A DNA stretch of 63,196 bases from assembly GCA_014879945.1 (NCBI GenBank), contig JACSRE010000168.1, positions 1 to 63,196 of the forward strand, in the 5' to 3' direction. The translations under genes and the position numbers were made by a program. Below, one piece after another: positions 47,114-54,957 of this stretch; position 1 is the first letter of the stretch, and each line of letters begins with the position of its first letter. This DNA comes from Myxococcus sp. (lineage in GTDB: Bacteria; Myxococcota; Myxococcia; Myxococcales; Myxococcaceae). The notes beneath the pieces are model-generated. The model did not search any database, was not told the DNA's origin, and saw only the letters and a program-made list of their open reading frames with translations.

Positions 47114-48217
47114 ATGAGCCAGGTGCGCGTCGGAGAACTGCTCCGCACGAAGAAGGTGATCGTCTGCTGCGGCGCTGGAGGCGTGGGCAAGACGACGACC
47201 GCCGCCGCGCTGTCGATCGCCGCGGCGCGGGCCGGGCGCAGGGTGTTGGTGCTCACCATCGACCCCTCGCGCCGCCTCGCCGAGACGCTGGGGGTGTCGC
47301 GCAACCCGACCGATCCGGTCCGCATCCCCAAAGATCGATCAGACGCCGCCGGCATCACCACCGGCACCCTCGACGCGTGGATGCTCGACATCAAGCTCGT
47401 GTCCGACGGCGCGGTGCGGCGGCTGGTGAAGAGCGACGCCGACGCGCAGCGCATCTTGTCGAACCGCATCTACCAGCAGGTCAGCACCATGGTGGCGGGC
47501 ATGCACGAGTACACCGCCATGGAGGCGCTCCACCGCCTGGTGCACGCGGGCCAGTACGATCTGGTCGTGCTCGACACGCCGCCCTCGCGAAACGCCCTCG
47601 ACTTCCTCGAGGCGCCCCGGCGGCTGTCTGGCCTGGTGGACTCGCGCGCCATCTCGGCCTTCCTGCCCCGCTCGGACAGCCTGGTGGCCCGCACCGCGTC
47701 GCGGGTGATCGAGAAGATCCTCGGGGCGGTGTTCGGCGAGGAGTTCGCGCACGAGTTCGTCGGCTTCATCGGCACCTTCACCAGCATCTTCCAGTCGCTC
47801 AACGTCGACGTGAACGAGATGCGCCGCTTCCTGTCGAGCGACGACGTGGCCTTCCTGCTCGTCTCGTCGCCTGCGCCCGCGGCCTTGACCGAGGCGTCGT
47901 TCTTTCACGACAAGACCCGCGAGCTGGCGCTCCCGTTTCGAGCGTTCGTGCTCAACCGCAGCCACGCCACCGACGCGGGGCGGCCGATGCCGTCGGCGCC
48001 CTTTGGCGCCAGCGCGGCGGTGCTCACCGGGTTGCCGAAGCTGACCCGCCTGGCCGAGACGGAGCAGCTGGCGGCGGTGCGAGACTTGACGCTCCTGGGA
48101 GAGCTGCAGAAGCGGGCGGGGGAGGGCGCGACCGCCATCGCGCTCCCTGAGCTGCCGCAGGGGGCCGACGACGTGGTGACGCTGGTCTCGGTCGCCGACG
48201 CGCTCGCGGCTTCTTGA
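47114..48217 (+). CDS. ArsA/Get3-like ATPase, signature Lys replaced by Ala
   Basis: The second ArsA-family ATPase, 367 aa. The P-loop is GAGGVGKT: the catalytic Lys26 is present but the intradimer signature Lys is Ala21. Switch I is TIDPSRRLAE and switch II is LDTPPSRNALDFL, so this subunit keeps the ATP-binding residues its neighbour has lost. ATG 47114 follows the previous stop by 2 bp. Arsenite transport is unlikely, since no arsenic genes are near and no clustered metalloid-binding cysteines are evident. A membrane-protein targeting or cell-organisation ATPase is possible but unproven. Confidence 0.88.
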   Translation: MSQVRVGELLRTKKVIVCCGAGGVGKTTTAAALSIAAARAGRRVLVLTIDPSRRLAETLGVSRNPTDPVRIPKDRSDAAGITTGTLDAWMLDIKLVSDGAVRRLVKSDADAQRILSNRIYQQVSTMVAGMHEYTAMEALHRLVHAGQYDLVVLDTPPSRNALDFLEAPRRLSGLVDSRAISAFLPRSDSLVARTASRVIEKILGAVFGEEFAHEFVGFIGTFTSIFQSLNVDVNEMRRFLSSDDVAFLLVSSPAPAALTEASFFHDKTRELALPFRAFVLNRSHATDAGRPMPSAPFGASAAVLTGLPKLTRLAETEQLAAVRDLTLLGELQKRAGEGATAIALPELPQGADDVVTLVSVADALAAS

Positions 48218-48220
48218 GGC

Positions 48221-48865
48221 CTACTTCGGCCGAACGCCGCCGCTGAGCAGCGTGACCGACTCGTTGGGCTCGCTGACGGTGAGCACGATGTCCTGGATCA
48301 CCAGGCTCGCAGGCGCCTTGGCGCCCGTCTCGTCGAACAGCACCGCCGGAGAGAGGGCGATCGAGCCGCCGTTGGCGTCCATGGTGGCGAGGGTGGCGCG
48401 GAACTTTCCGTTCACCAGCACCTCGACGTCTTGCCAGCGCTCGAGGGAGTCGTTCTTCACCAGGTAGATGGGGTGCGTGGCGTCGCCGCCCACCACCAGC
48501 ACGGCGTTGATGTCGTTGCTCGGGCCCTGGGTGCCGCAGGCCACGCCCACGCTGGTGAGCGACAGCATCAGCCACGTCAACAACACGCCGGCCTTGTATT
48601 TGAAGAACCGGTCCGAGGTGCGGAAGTCCTCGGCCATCTCGGAGAGGATCGACACCGAGTTGAGCAGGGTGTCGACCGCGCCCTCTTTGATCACCGCCTT
48701 GTCGATCTTCTTCTTCGGCTCGGCAGACAGCGGCTGATCGCGCATCGCCGATCGCACGGCCCGCATGCCGGGGTCGCTCTTGGTCGCCGAAGGAGGCGGC
48801 GGCAGATCGAGCTCGAGGCCCGATGGGTCGAAGCTCGGCCGTCCCTGGTCGTCGTTCTCGTCCAC
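48221..48865 (-). CDS. Hypothetical single-pass membrane protein, 214 aa
   Basis: No family recognised. It starts GTG 48865 (VDENDDQGRPSFD). Residues 1-85 are charged and proline-rich, one membrane segment follows (VLLTWLMLSLTSVGVAC, about residue 102), and the C-terminal half is a beta-rich domain (HPIYLVKNDSLERWQDVEVL and later) probably outside the membrane. It starts 19 bp after the stop of the TPR lipoprotein gene, and may be the last gene of that minus-strand operon. It converges on the ATPase gene with 3 bp between stops. Confidence 0.7.
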   Translation of the reverse strand: MDENDDQGRPSFDPSGLELDLPPPPSATKSDPGMRAVRSAMRDQPLSAEPKKKIDKAVIKEGAVDTLLNSVSILSEMAEDFRTSDRFFKYKAGVLLTWLMLSLTSVGVACGTQGPSNDINAVLVVGGDATHPIYLVKNDSLERWQDVEVLVNGKFRATLATMDANGGSIALSPAVLFDETGAKAPASLVIQDIVLTVSEPNESVTLLSGGVRPK

Positions 48866-48884
48866 GGACCCGAGCCTAGCCGAA

Positions 48885-50210
48885 TCAGGGCTGGTTGACG
48901 CGCTCGAGCGCTCGAGAGGCCAGCGCGTTCTCTGGCTGCTGCTCGAGGACCTGGGCCAGCCACTTCGAGGCCTCGACCCTGGCTGCCTGGCGATCGGTGG
49001 CCACCTTCGCCTTGAGGTACTTCTCGGTGTGCAAGAGCCCCAGCCGCAGCACCGCCTCGAGGTTCTCGGGGCGCTGCTCGAGCTCTGACTTGAGCTCCCG
49101 ATCGGCGGCGGGCCAGTTGCTCTCGAGCTGGTACACCAGCGCCAGCTTGCCGCGCGCGAACCAGTTGTCGGGGCGCAGGCGCACCGCGGTGCGGAAGGCG
49201 GTGCGGGCCTTCTCGAGCTCCTGACGCTCGAGCGCGACGTCGCCCAGCTTGAACCACGCGTCGTCGATGGTGGGGTTCTTCTCGAGCGCCTTCTCGTAGA
49301 GCTCTCTGGCCTGTGCGCTGCGCTGCCGGGCCGTGTAGAGATCGGCGAGGTAGAGGTAGGCCTTGCCGTCGTCGGGAGACAGCTCGATGGCCCGCTTGAG
49401 CTCCTCGATCGCCCGGCCGGCGTCGTCGACCCGCGCGGCGGCGAGGCCAAGCAGGGCGTGTACGACGCCGAGGTCTGGGTATTCCCGCACGATGTCCTCG
49501 AGCTCGGTGATCGCCTGCTGCGGCACGTCGGCGACCTGCAGCCACCCCAGCGCCTGATCGAGCTTCCCTCGCGCCGCCTTGGGGAACCCCGCGAACGGAT
49601 CGGCGATCTCGTCCATCAACGCGCGGGCCGTCGCCGCCTCCTGGGGCGTGCAGTCGCTCGTCACCACCAGGCGCACCGAGGCGGTCGCGTCACGCGAGCG
49701 GCCCACCCGATGGAGCGCCTTGGCGTAGGGCAGGTGCCAGGACGTCCTCTGGGGTGAGCGCTCGAGGGCCCGCCCCAGGCTCTCGCGCGCGGCCTCGAAC
49801 TGCTCTGACTCGAGCAGCGCCAGCCCGAGCCGGTAGTGGAGCTCGCCCTCGGTGGGCGCCTTCTCGACCGCGCGGCGAAACGCCTCGACGGCGGCGGCCC
49901 CGGCTTCCTTCGCGTTCGCGAAGAGGATGAGGCCCCGCACGTAGTGGGCGACGGCGGTGTCTTCGGCGCCCAACCGGCTCAGCACCCCGGCCGCCGAGCC
50001 GTTCTTCACGTGCGCCTCGGCCCAGGCCCGCGCCACGTCGAGATCGTTGGGCGCCTCGGCGTGGAGCACGTCGAGCAGCTTCACCGCGCCCGCCGCGTCG
50101 CCCTTCTGCAGCGCCACCAGCGCCTTTTCCCTCGCAGACAAGGGCGCCCCGCTCGAGGTGGTGACGCACGCGCCGAGGCCCAGGAGCGCGGCGATCAGGA
50201 GCGCCTTCAT
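48885..50210 (-). CDS. TPR-repeat lipoprotein, 441 aa
   Basis: A predicted envelope scaffold. The signal peptide has lipobox LGLGAC. About ten TPR-like helical repeats follow (ELHYRLGLALLESEQFEAAR; KAYLYLADLYTARQRSAQAR; DAWFKLGDVALERQELEKAR). ATG 50210 overlaps the plsC stop (ATGA), so the two are translationally coupled. TPR lipoproteins usually hold protein complexes together; the partner is not evident. Confidence 0.85.
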   Translation of the reverse strand: MKALLIAALLGLGACVTTSSGAPLSAREKALVALQKGDAAGAVKLLDVLHAEAPNDLDVARAWAEAHVKNGSAAGVLSRLGAEDTAVAHYVRGLILFANAKEAGAAAVEAFRRAVEKAPTEGELHYRLGLALLESEQFEAARESLGRALERSPQRTSWHLPYAKALHRVGRSRDATASVRLVVTSDCTPQEAATARALMDEIADPFAGFPKAARGKLDQALGWLQVADVPQQAITELEDIVREYPDLGVVHALLGLAAARVDDAGRAIEELKRAIELSPDDGKAYLYLADLYTARQRSAQARELYEKALEKNPTIDDAWFKLGDVALERQELEKARTAFRTAVRLRPDNWFARGKLALVYQLESNWPAADRELKSELEQRPENLEAVLRLGLLHTEKYLKAKVATDRQAARVEASKWLAQVLEQQPENALASRALERVNQP

Positions 50211-50992
50211 GCCGTCGCCTGGTGGTCGCGCGCGACGCCCTCGCGGCCCTTCATCGCCACCACGGTGGACTTGTCGCCGCCCCGGCCGCCCAGCTCGAGC
50301 GACAGATCGATGATGCGATCTCGCACCGCCTTCATCAGCGCCTCCCGATCGTCTCCGAAGCGCGTGGGGTCGACCGGCTCTCCCACCATCACCGTCACCG
50401 GGCCGGGCGTGATGTTCCACGAGTTCTTCGGCATCAGCTTGCCAGAGCCCTCGATCACCACCGGAACCACCGGGACGCCGGCCTTCATCGCGACCGCGAA
50501 GGGCCCCTTCTTGAACGGCATCACCGAGCAGTCGTCGCTGCGGGTGCCCTCGGGGAACATGGCGATCGAGATGCCACCGCGAATGCGCTGCGCCGCCAGC
50601 TCGAGCGAGCGAATGGCCTTCTTGTGGTTGGAGCGATCGACGAAGACGAACTGGGCCATCGACATGTACCAGCCCAGCACGGGCACGTGCTTGAGCTGCT
50701 GCTTGGCGACGAAGCGGAAGTTCACCGGCAGCGCGGCGAACAGCGCGGGGATGTCGAGCGTGGACTGGTGGTTGCAGACGTAGATCGCCGGCCTGGTGAA
50801 GTCGGCCTTCTCGAGGCCGCGCACGGTGTACTCGGCCCCGCCGGCCCACAGCAGCACCGGAGACCAGATGCGGCGCACCACGAACAGCGAGTTCGACACG
50901 TTGAGCGTCAGGAGCGACACGAGGATGGTGACGGGGAAGAGCACCGTGGTCCACGTGATGGCGATGAAGACACAGAAGAGGTTGCGGAGCAT
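50207..50992 (-). CDS. plsC: 1-acyl-sn-glycerol-3-phosphate acyltransferase (PlsC family)
   Basis: It acylates lysophosphatidic acid in phospholipid synthesis at the inner membrane. The 261-aa protein has an N-terminal membrane anchor (LFCVFIAITWTTVLFPVTIL), the catalytic NHQSTLD (NHx4D) and the acceptor-binding FPEGTRS, plus a later VPVVPVVIEG. ATG 50992 gives the usual family length; the frame runs upstream into the neighbouring gene. It could supply the AGPAT activity missing from the PUFA synthase, but lies in a separate operon and is probably housekeeping. Confidence 0.9.
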   Translation of the reverse strand: MLRNLFCVFIAITWTTVLFPVTILVSLLTLNVSNSLFVVRRIWSPVLLWAGGAEYTVRGLEKADFTRPAIYVCNHQSTLDIPALFAALPVNFRFVAKQQLKHVPVLGWYMSMAQFVFVDRSNHKKAIRSLELAAQRIRGGISIAMFPEGTRSDDCSVMPFKKGPFAVAMKAGVPVVPVVIEGSGKLMPKNSWNITPGPVTVMVGEPVDPTRFGDDREALMKAVRDRIIDLSLELGGRGGDKSTVVAMKGREGVARDHQATA

Positions 50993-50994
50993 GG

Positions 50995-51723
50995 CTACGG
51001 TCCAACGACGTCGGTGAAAGCGGGGGAGCCCACAAGAAAGGCGAACGCCGGGTCGGCCGCAACGTCTGCCGGTCGCCAACCGTCTCGCGCCGCTGCGCGG
51101 GCGGCCTTCAGGTACAGCAGCACGTCGGTCGAGCGACGCTGGGCGGCCGCGAGCCGGGCCAGGCCGTACGCTCCGAACGGCGACTGTCGCGCCAGCCGCT
51201 CGAGGTCTTCGAAGCGGCTCTGCGCCTCGGCGTAGCGGCTCAACGCCAGCAGCGCCGAGCCCTCGAGGTAGCGGGCCTCGAGGTGGTCGGGCTCGAGGGT
51301 CAGGGCGGCGCGCGCCTCGACGAGGGCGGCCTCGGCGTCTCCTTCACCTCCGCGCAGCAGGAGCGCGCGGGACCGCACCGCCGAGGCGGTGGCCGTCGAG
51401 AGCGGCTCGACCCAGGCGATCGCTGCGCCGGCGTCGCGCTCCGCGAGGGCCAGGCCGGCGAGCCCGAGCCTCGCCGGCGCAGAGGTGGGCTCGAGGGCCA
51501 GCGCCCGATCGAAGGCGCTGGCCGCCTGCGCACCGTCGCCCAACCGCAGCTGCGCGACGCCCACCAGCGCGTGCGCCTGGGCGCTCGAGGGCTCGGCGGC
51601 AGCGGCGGCGGCGTAGGCAGACGACGCCTGGGCCCACTGGCTCTTCTTCGCCAGCTGGTGGCCCTGCTGCAGGCTCCGCTCGGCGCTGCTGGGGCACCCG
51701 AAGAAGGGCAGGGCCAGAAACAC
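50995..51723 (-). CDS. TPR-like lipoprotein (start uncertain)
   Basis: About 242 aa. A short hydrophobic stretch ends in a lipobox-like FFGC and is followed by TPR-like repeats (QLAKKSQWAQASSAYAAAAA; HALVGVAQLRLGDGAQAASA). The frame stays open back through the adjacent tRNA-Glu, but that part is tRNA sequence. GTG 51723 is the first start after the tRNA terminator; it gives a signal peptide with no basic residues, so the true start is doubtful. Its stop is 2 bp before plsC, so it probably begins the TPR-plsC-TPR operon. Confidence 0.65.
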   Translation of the reverse strand: MFLALPFFGCPSSAERSLQQGHQLAKKSQWAQASSAYAAAAAAEPSSAQAHALVGVAQLRLGDGAQAASAFDRALALEPTSAPARLGLAGLALAERDAGAAIAWVEPLSTATASAVRSRALLLRGGEGDAEAALVEARAALTLEPDHLEARYLEGSALLALSRYAEAQSRFEDLERLARQSPFGAYGLARLAAAQRRSTDVLLYLKAARAAARDGWRPADVAADPAFAFLVGSPAFTDVVGP

Positions 51724-51728
51724 GACGA

Positions 51729-51753
51729 GCCCGGTGGCGCTGTGCCACCGGGC
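51729..51753 (-). terminator. Hairpin terminator after tRNA-Glu(TTC)
   Basis: A perfect 10-bp stem GCCCGGTGGC/GCCACCGGGC with a 5-nt loop begins 13 nt after the tRNA 3' end on the minus strand. The following T-tract is weak (TCGTCGTGTTT). Confidence 0.65.
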
Positions 51754-51766
51754 CCGCGTGTTGTGT

Positions 51767-51839
51767 TGACCCCATCGGGATTCGAACCCGAGTTTTAGCC
51801 TTGAAAGGGCCACGTCCTAGGCCTCTAGACGATGGGGCC
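51767..51839 (-). tRNA. tRNA-Glu(TTC)
   Basis: A 73-nt cloverleaf on the minus strand. The acceptor GGCCCCA pairs with TGGGGTC, the D-arm is of GTCTAGAGGCCTAGGAC type, the anticodon loop is CTTTCAA (anticodon TTC) and the T loop is TTCGAAT. CCA is not encoded. It lies 8 bp after tRNA-Lys. Confidence 0.96.
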
Positions 51840-51847
51840 GAAATTGG

Positions 51848-51920
<73 letters not shown>

Positions 51921-51952
51921 GCACCTGTTGTTTTCGGTCTGCGTGTGTCCTC

Positions 51953-52534
51953 TCACTTCTTTTTCGTCTTCTTGTCGGCTTCGACCGTCACTTCCACCGA
52001 CGCCGCGATGCCGTCAACCTGAATGTCGATGACGGTCTTGCCGGGGTCGAGGGGCAGCACGGCGTTCCCGCCGACGATGGCGGCGACGGTCTTGTCCTTC
52101 GGCTGGTAGGTGGCGCCCCGCTTGCCCAGCTCGCGGTCCTTGAGGCCGAGGAATTTCAGCTGGATGGGCACCGACTCGTCGCCTTCGGTGAGGGTGATCA
52201 CCGGGTTGAGGACCTGCAGCTTCTCGACGAAGGACACGCGGACGGGGATGGCCGCCTCGACGTCTTCGTAGCGGGCGATCGCCTCGGTGGTGCCGCTCTT
52301 CTTCGGCTTGAGCACGCCGCGCGCGTCGATCTCGGCGATCTCGGGGTCTTTGGTGCGCCAGGCCACCATCGCGCGCTCGGCGCGGTTGCCTGCGCGCGAC
52401 ATGCAGCGGGCCGAGAGGTTCTTCGACTCGCCGCGCGACTGGAACTCGACGTCGGCGGGCACGATCTCGATGTAGTCCACCTTGTCGCAGGCGGCACCGA
52501 CGCACACGAGCACTGCCAGAGAGAGGCATCGCAT
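51953..52534 (-). CDS. Lipoprotein with Ig-like (Big_2-type) domains, 193 aa
   Basis: The signal peptide MRCLSLAVLVCVGAAC ends in a lipobox. The body is beta-rich. A bacterial Ig-like 2 pattern is visible (DPEIAEIDARGVLKPKKSGT followed by TEAIARY), as is a second similar unit near the end (KTVAAIVGGNAVLPLDPGKT). It ends in a Lys-rich tail. ATG 52534 was picked for the signal peptide. The tRNA pair starts 32 bp after its stop on the same strand, so read-through into the tRNAs is possible. Function unknown. Confidence 0.8.
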   Translation of the reverse strand: MRCLSLAVLVCVGAACDKVDYIEIVPADVEFQSRGESKNLSARCMSRAGNRAERAMVAWRTKDPEIAEIDARGVLKPKKSGTTEAIARYEDVEAAIPVRVSFVEKLQVLNPVITLTEGDESVPIQLKFLGLKDRELGKRGATYQPKDKTVAAIVGGNAVLPLDPGKTVIDIQVDGIAASVEVTVEADKKTKKK

Positions 52535-52596
52535 GAGGTGGGCGCATAGCACGACCGGCTGGCTCCACGTCACGTCTCGCGGTACCTCTGCGCGCC

Positions 52597-53166
52597 ATGG
52601 CGCCCCGACGCGACGATGACGAGGCTGAACCCACCGACGACGAAGGCCTGCTCGAGCGCGACGAAGACGAAGCGGAAGACGCGCGGCCGAAGGGCACGCT
52701 CTACATCACGCCGGCGGGCGCCGAGAAGCTCAAGGCCGAGCTGAAGGAGCTGCTCACCGTGGAGCGCCCCAAGGTGACCGCCGAGGTCTCGGCCGCGGCG
52801 GCGCTGGGCGATCGCAGCGAGAACGCCGAGTACATCTACGGCAAGCGTCGGCTGCGTGAGATCGATCGCCGGCTGCGCTTTCTGCAGAAGCGCGTCGAGG
52901 GCCTCACCGTCGTCGACCCCACCCAGCAGAAGGACCCGTCGCGCGTCTTCTTCGGCGCCACCGTGACGCTCCAGAATGAAGAAGACGAGACCCGCACCAC
53001 CTACCAGCTGGTGGGGCCCGACGAGACCGAGCTCAAGAGCGGGCGCATCTCGATCGACTCGCCGGTGGCGCGCGCGCTCATCGGCAAGCGTCAGGGCGAC
53101 TCGGTCACCGTGATGCGGCCCAAAGGCGAGGCCGACTTCACCGTGCTCACCATTCGCTACGTCTGA
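52597..53166 (+). CDS. greB: Transcription elongation factor GreB
   Basis: It rescues backtracked RNA polymerase by stimulating transcript cleavage. The 189-aa protein has the Gre coiled-coil domain with the acidic tip (LGDRSENAEY) and the GreB-specific YGKRRLREIDRRLRFL, followed by the FKBP-like domain (FFGATVTL, SPVARALIGKRQGD). It carries an extra N-terminal ~30 residues that are strongly acidic (DDDEAEPTDDE and on), absent from E. coli GreB. Confidence 0.92.
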   Translation: MAPRRDDDEAEPTDDEGLLERDEDEAEDARPKGTLYITPAGAEKLKAELKELLTVERPKVTAEVSAAAALGDRSENAEYIYGKRRLREIDRRLRFLQKRVEGLTVVDPTQQKDPSRVFFGATVTLQNEEDETRTTYQLVGPDETELKSGRISIDSPVARALIGKRQGDSVTVMRPKGEADFTVLTIRYV

Positions 53167-53272
53167 ATGCTCCGCCGCGTCATCGATTGACCCTCGACTC
53201 GCGCGGGTTGGGGGCTATGTTGTGCGAGCTTCGTCTCGCTGCGCTGCACTCCATTCCTTCCCAGGGGGCTGT

Positions 53273-54589
53273 TTGTCGCGGAAGAACTTCGTTCTCGACA
53301 CCAACGTTCTGCTGCACGACCCGAGGTCGATCTACAGCTTCGATGACAACACGGTCGTCATCCCGATCTACGTCATCGAAGAGCTCGACCAGTTCAAGAA
53401 GGACATGAGCGAGCTGGGCCGCAACGCCCGGCAGATCGCCCGCTACCTCGACGCCCACCGCGCCGAGGGCACGCTCGCCGAAGGGGTGCCGCTGCCGAAC
53501 GGCGGCCTGCTGCGGGTGAGCTTCGTCGAGCGCGATCTGCCCAAGTCGATGGCCGACGGCGGCCTGATGGACAACCGCATTCTGGCGGTCGCCATCGAGA
53601 CCCGGCAGCTCGACCCGCAGGCGCAGACGGTCTTCATCACCAAGGACACCAACCTCCGCATTCGCGCCGACGCCCTCGGGCTGCTCGCGCAGGACTTCGA
53701 GCCCGAGCGCGTCGAGATCAGCGAGCTGTACTCGGGCGTCTCGGAGCACACCGTCTCGGCCGAGGTGATCAACGAGCTCTACAAGCCCGGCGCGCAGGTG
53801 GCGCTCGACGCGCAGCTGTCGGCCAACGAGTTCGTGCTCCTCAAGGACGCCGCGAACACCTCGCACACCGCGATGGGGCGCTACGATCTCGCGCAGAAGA
53901 AGATCGTGCCGCTCAACCGCCAGGTGAAGGACGGCACCTGGGGCATTCGCCCCCGCAACATGGAGCAGGGCTACCTGCTCGACCTGCTGCTCAACGACGA
54001 CATCAAGCTCGTCACCATCGTCGGCAAGGCCGGCACCGGCAAGACGCTGCTGGCGATCGCCGCCGGGCTCCAGAAGGTCACCGAAGAGACGGCGTACCAG
54101 AAGCTCCTGGTCAGCCGGCCCATCTTCCCCCTCGGCAAAGACATCGGCTACCTGCCGGGTGACGTCGAGCAGAAGCTCAACCCGTGGATGCAGCCGATCT
54201 TCGACAACGTCGAGTACCTGCTGAACCTCTCGCGCAGCGACAAGAAGGCGGGCCGCGGCCACCACGAGCTGATGGACCTGGGCATCGTCGAGATCGAGCC
54301 GCTCACCTACATTCGTGGGCGCTCCATTCCCAACCAGTACATCATCGTCGACGAGGCGCAGAACCTCACCCCGCACGAGGTGAAGACGATCATCACGCGC
54401 GTGGGCGACGGCACCAAGATCGTGCTGACCGGCGACCCGTACCAGATCGACAACCCCTACGTGGACTCCACCAACAACGGCCTGGTGCACGTGGTGAACC
54501 GCTTCCGCAACGAGCGCATCGCCGGTCACATCACCATGAACAAGGGCGAGCGAAGCGCGCTGGCCGAGCTGGCCACCAACCTCCTGTGA
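53273..54589 (+). CDS. PIN domain-PhoH family ATPase
   Basis: A cytoplasmic PhoH2-type protein of 438 aa that couples a PIN ribonuclease domain (residues ~1-150; FVLDTNVLLHDP, then acidic residues in MDNRILAVA and FITKDTNLR) to a PhoH ATPase (Walker A GKAGTGKT, Walker B YIIVDEAQNL, later TGDPYQID). Related proteins are RNA helicase/nucleases. TTG 53273 was preferred: it gives the normal LSRKNFVLDTN start and AGGGGG lies 4 bp upstream, while the earlier GTG 53222 adds unrelated residues. It overlaps the next gene by 4 nt (GTGA). Confidence 0.9.
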   Translation: MSRKNFVLDTNVLLHDPRSIYSFDDNTVVIPIYVIEELDQFKKDMSELGRNARQIARYLDAHRAEGTLAEGVPLPNGGLLRVSFVERDLPKSMADGGLMDNRILAVAIETRQLDPQAQTVFITKDTNLRIRADALGLLAQDFEPERVEISELYSGVSEHTVSAEVINELYKPGAQVALDAQLSANEFVLLKDAANTSHTAMGRYDLAQKKIVPLNRQVKDGTWGIRPRNMEQGYLLDLLLNDDIKLVTIVGKAGTGKTLLAIAAGLQKVTEETAYQKLLVSRPIFPLGKDIGYLPGDVEQKLNPWMQPIFDNVEYLLNLSRSDKKAGRGHHELMDLGIVEIEPLTYIRGRSIPNQYIIVDEAQNLTPHEVKTIITRVGDGTKIVLTGDPYQIDNPYVDSTNNGLVHVVNRFRNERIAGHITMNKGERSALAELATNLL

Positions 54590-54879
54590 GCGAACCGAAG
54601 GCCCCCGAAGGCAGCCCGCCGCCGCCCCTCATCGAGTACCCGACCGTCTACGCGTTCAAGGTCATGGGCAAGCAGGAGCACGGCTTCTCGGAGTACGTGC
54701 GCCTGCTCTTCACCCGCTTCATGGGCACCGAGGTCTCGCGTGACTCCATCGCGGTGCAGCCGTCGAGCAAGGGCACCTACGTCTCGTTGACCGTCTCGGT
54801 GTACCTGCTCAGCGAGGAGCAGCGCCGGTCGATCTATCTGAAGCTGCACGAGGAGAAGCGAATCCTCTACTACCTGTGA
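54586..54879 (+). CDS. DUF493 (YbeD-like) family protein
   Basis: A 97-aa protein with the ferredoxin-like ACT-type DUF493 fold: IEYPTVYAFKVMGKQ at the start and VSLTVSVYLLSEEQRRSIYL at the end. GTG 54586 overlaps the PhoH stop as GTGA, so the two are coupled. E. coli YbeD sits beside lipoate genes, but here the partner is the PIN-PhoH ATPase. Role unknown. Confidence 0.87.
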   Translation: MSEPKAPEGSPPPPLIEYPTVYAFKVMGKQEHGFSEYVRLLFTRFMGTEVSRDSIAVQPSSKGTYVSLTVSVYLLSEEQRRSIYLKLHEEKRILYYL

Positions 54880-54957
54880 TCCGACCCCCGCCCGACACCT
54901 CTTCGCGCCGCCCACATGACAGGCGGCTCCAGAGTGTGTATGGGCCTGCGTGAGCCC

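Noticed and set aside
46185-48217. Arsenite-export ATPase ArsA
   Set aside because: No arsB, arsD or arsR nearby, no evident metalloid-binding Cys cluster, and degenerate P-loops suggest another role.
51723-51813. N-terminal extension of the TPR lipoprotein through the tRNA-Glu region
   Set aside because: The extra codons are antiparallel to nothing and coincide with the tRNA T-arm and acceptor; the tRNA fold is certain and a terminator hairpin lies between.
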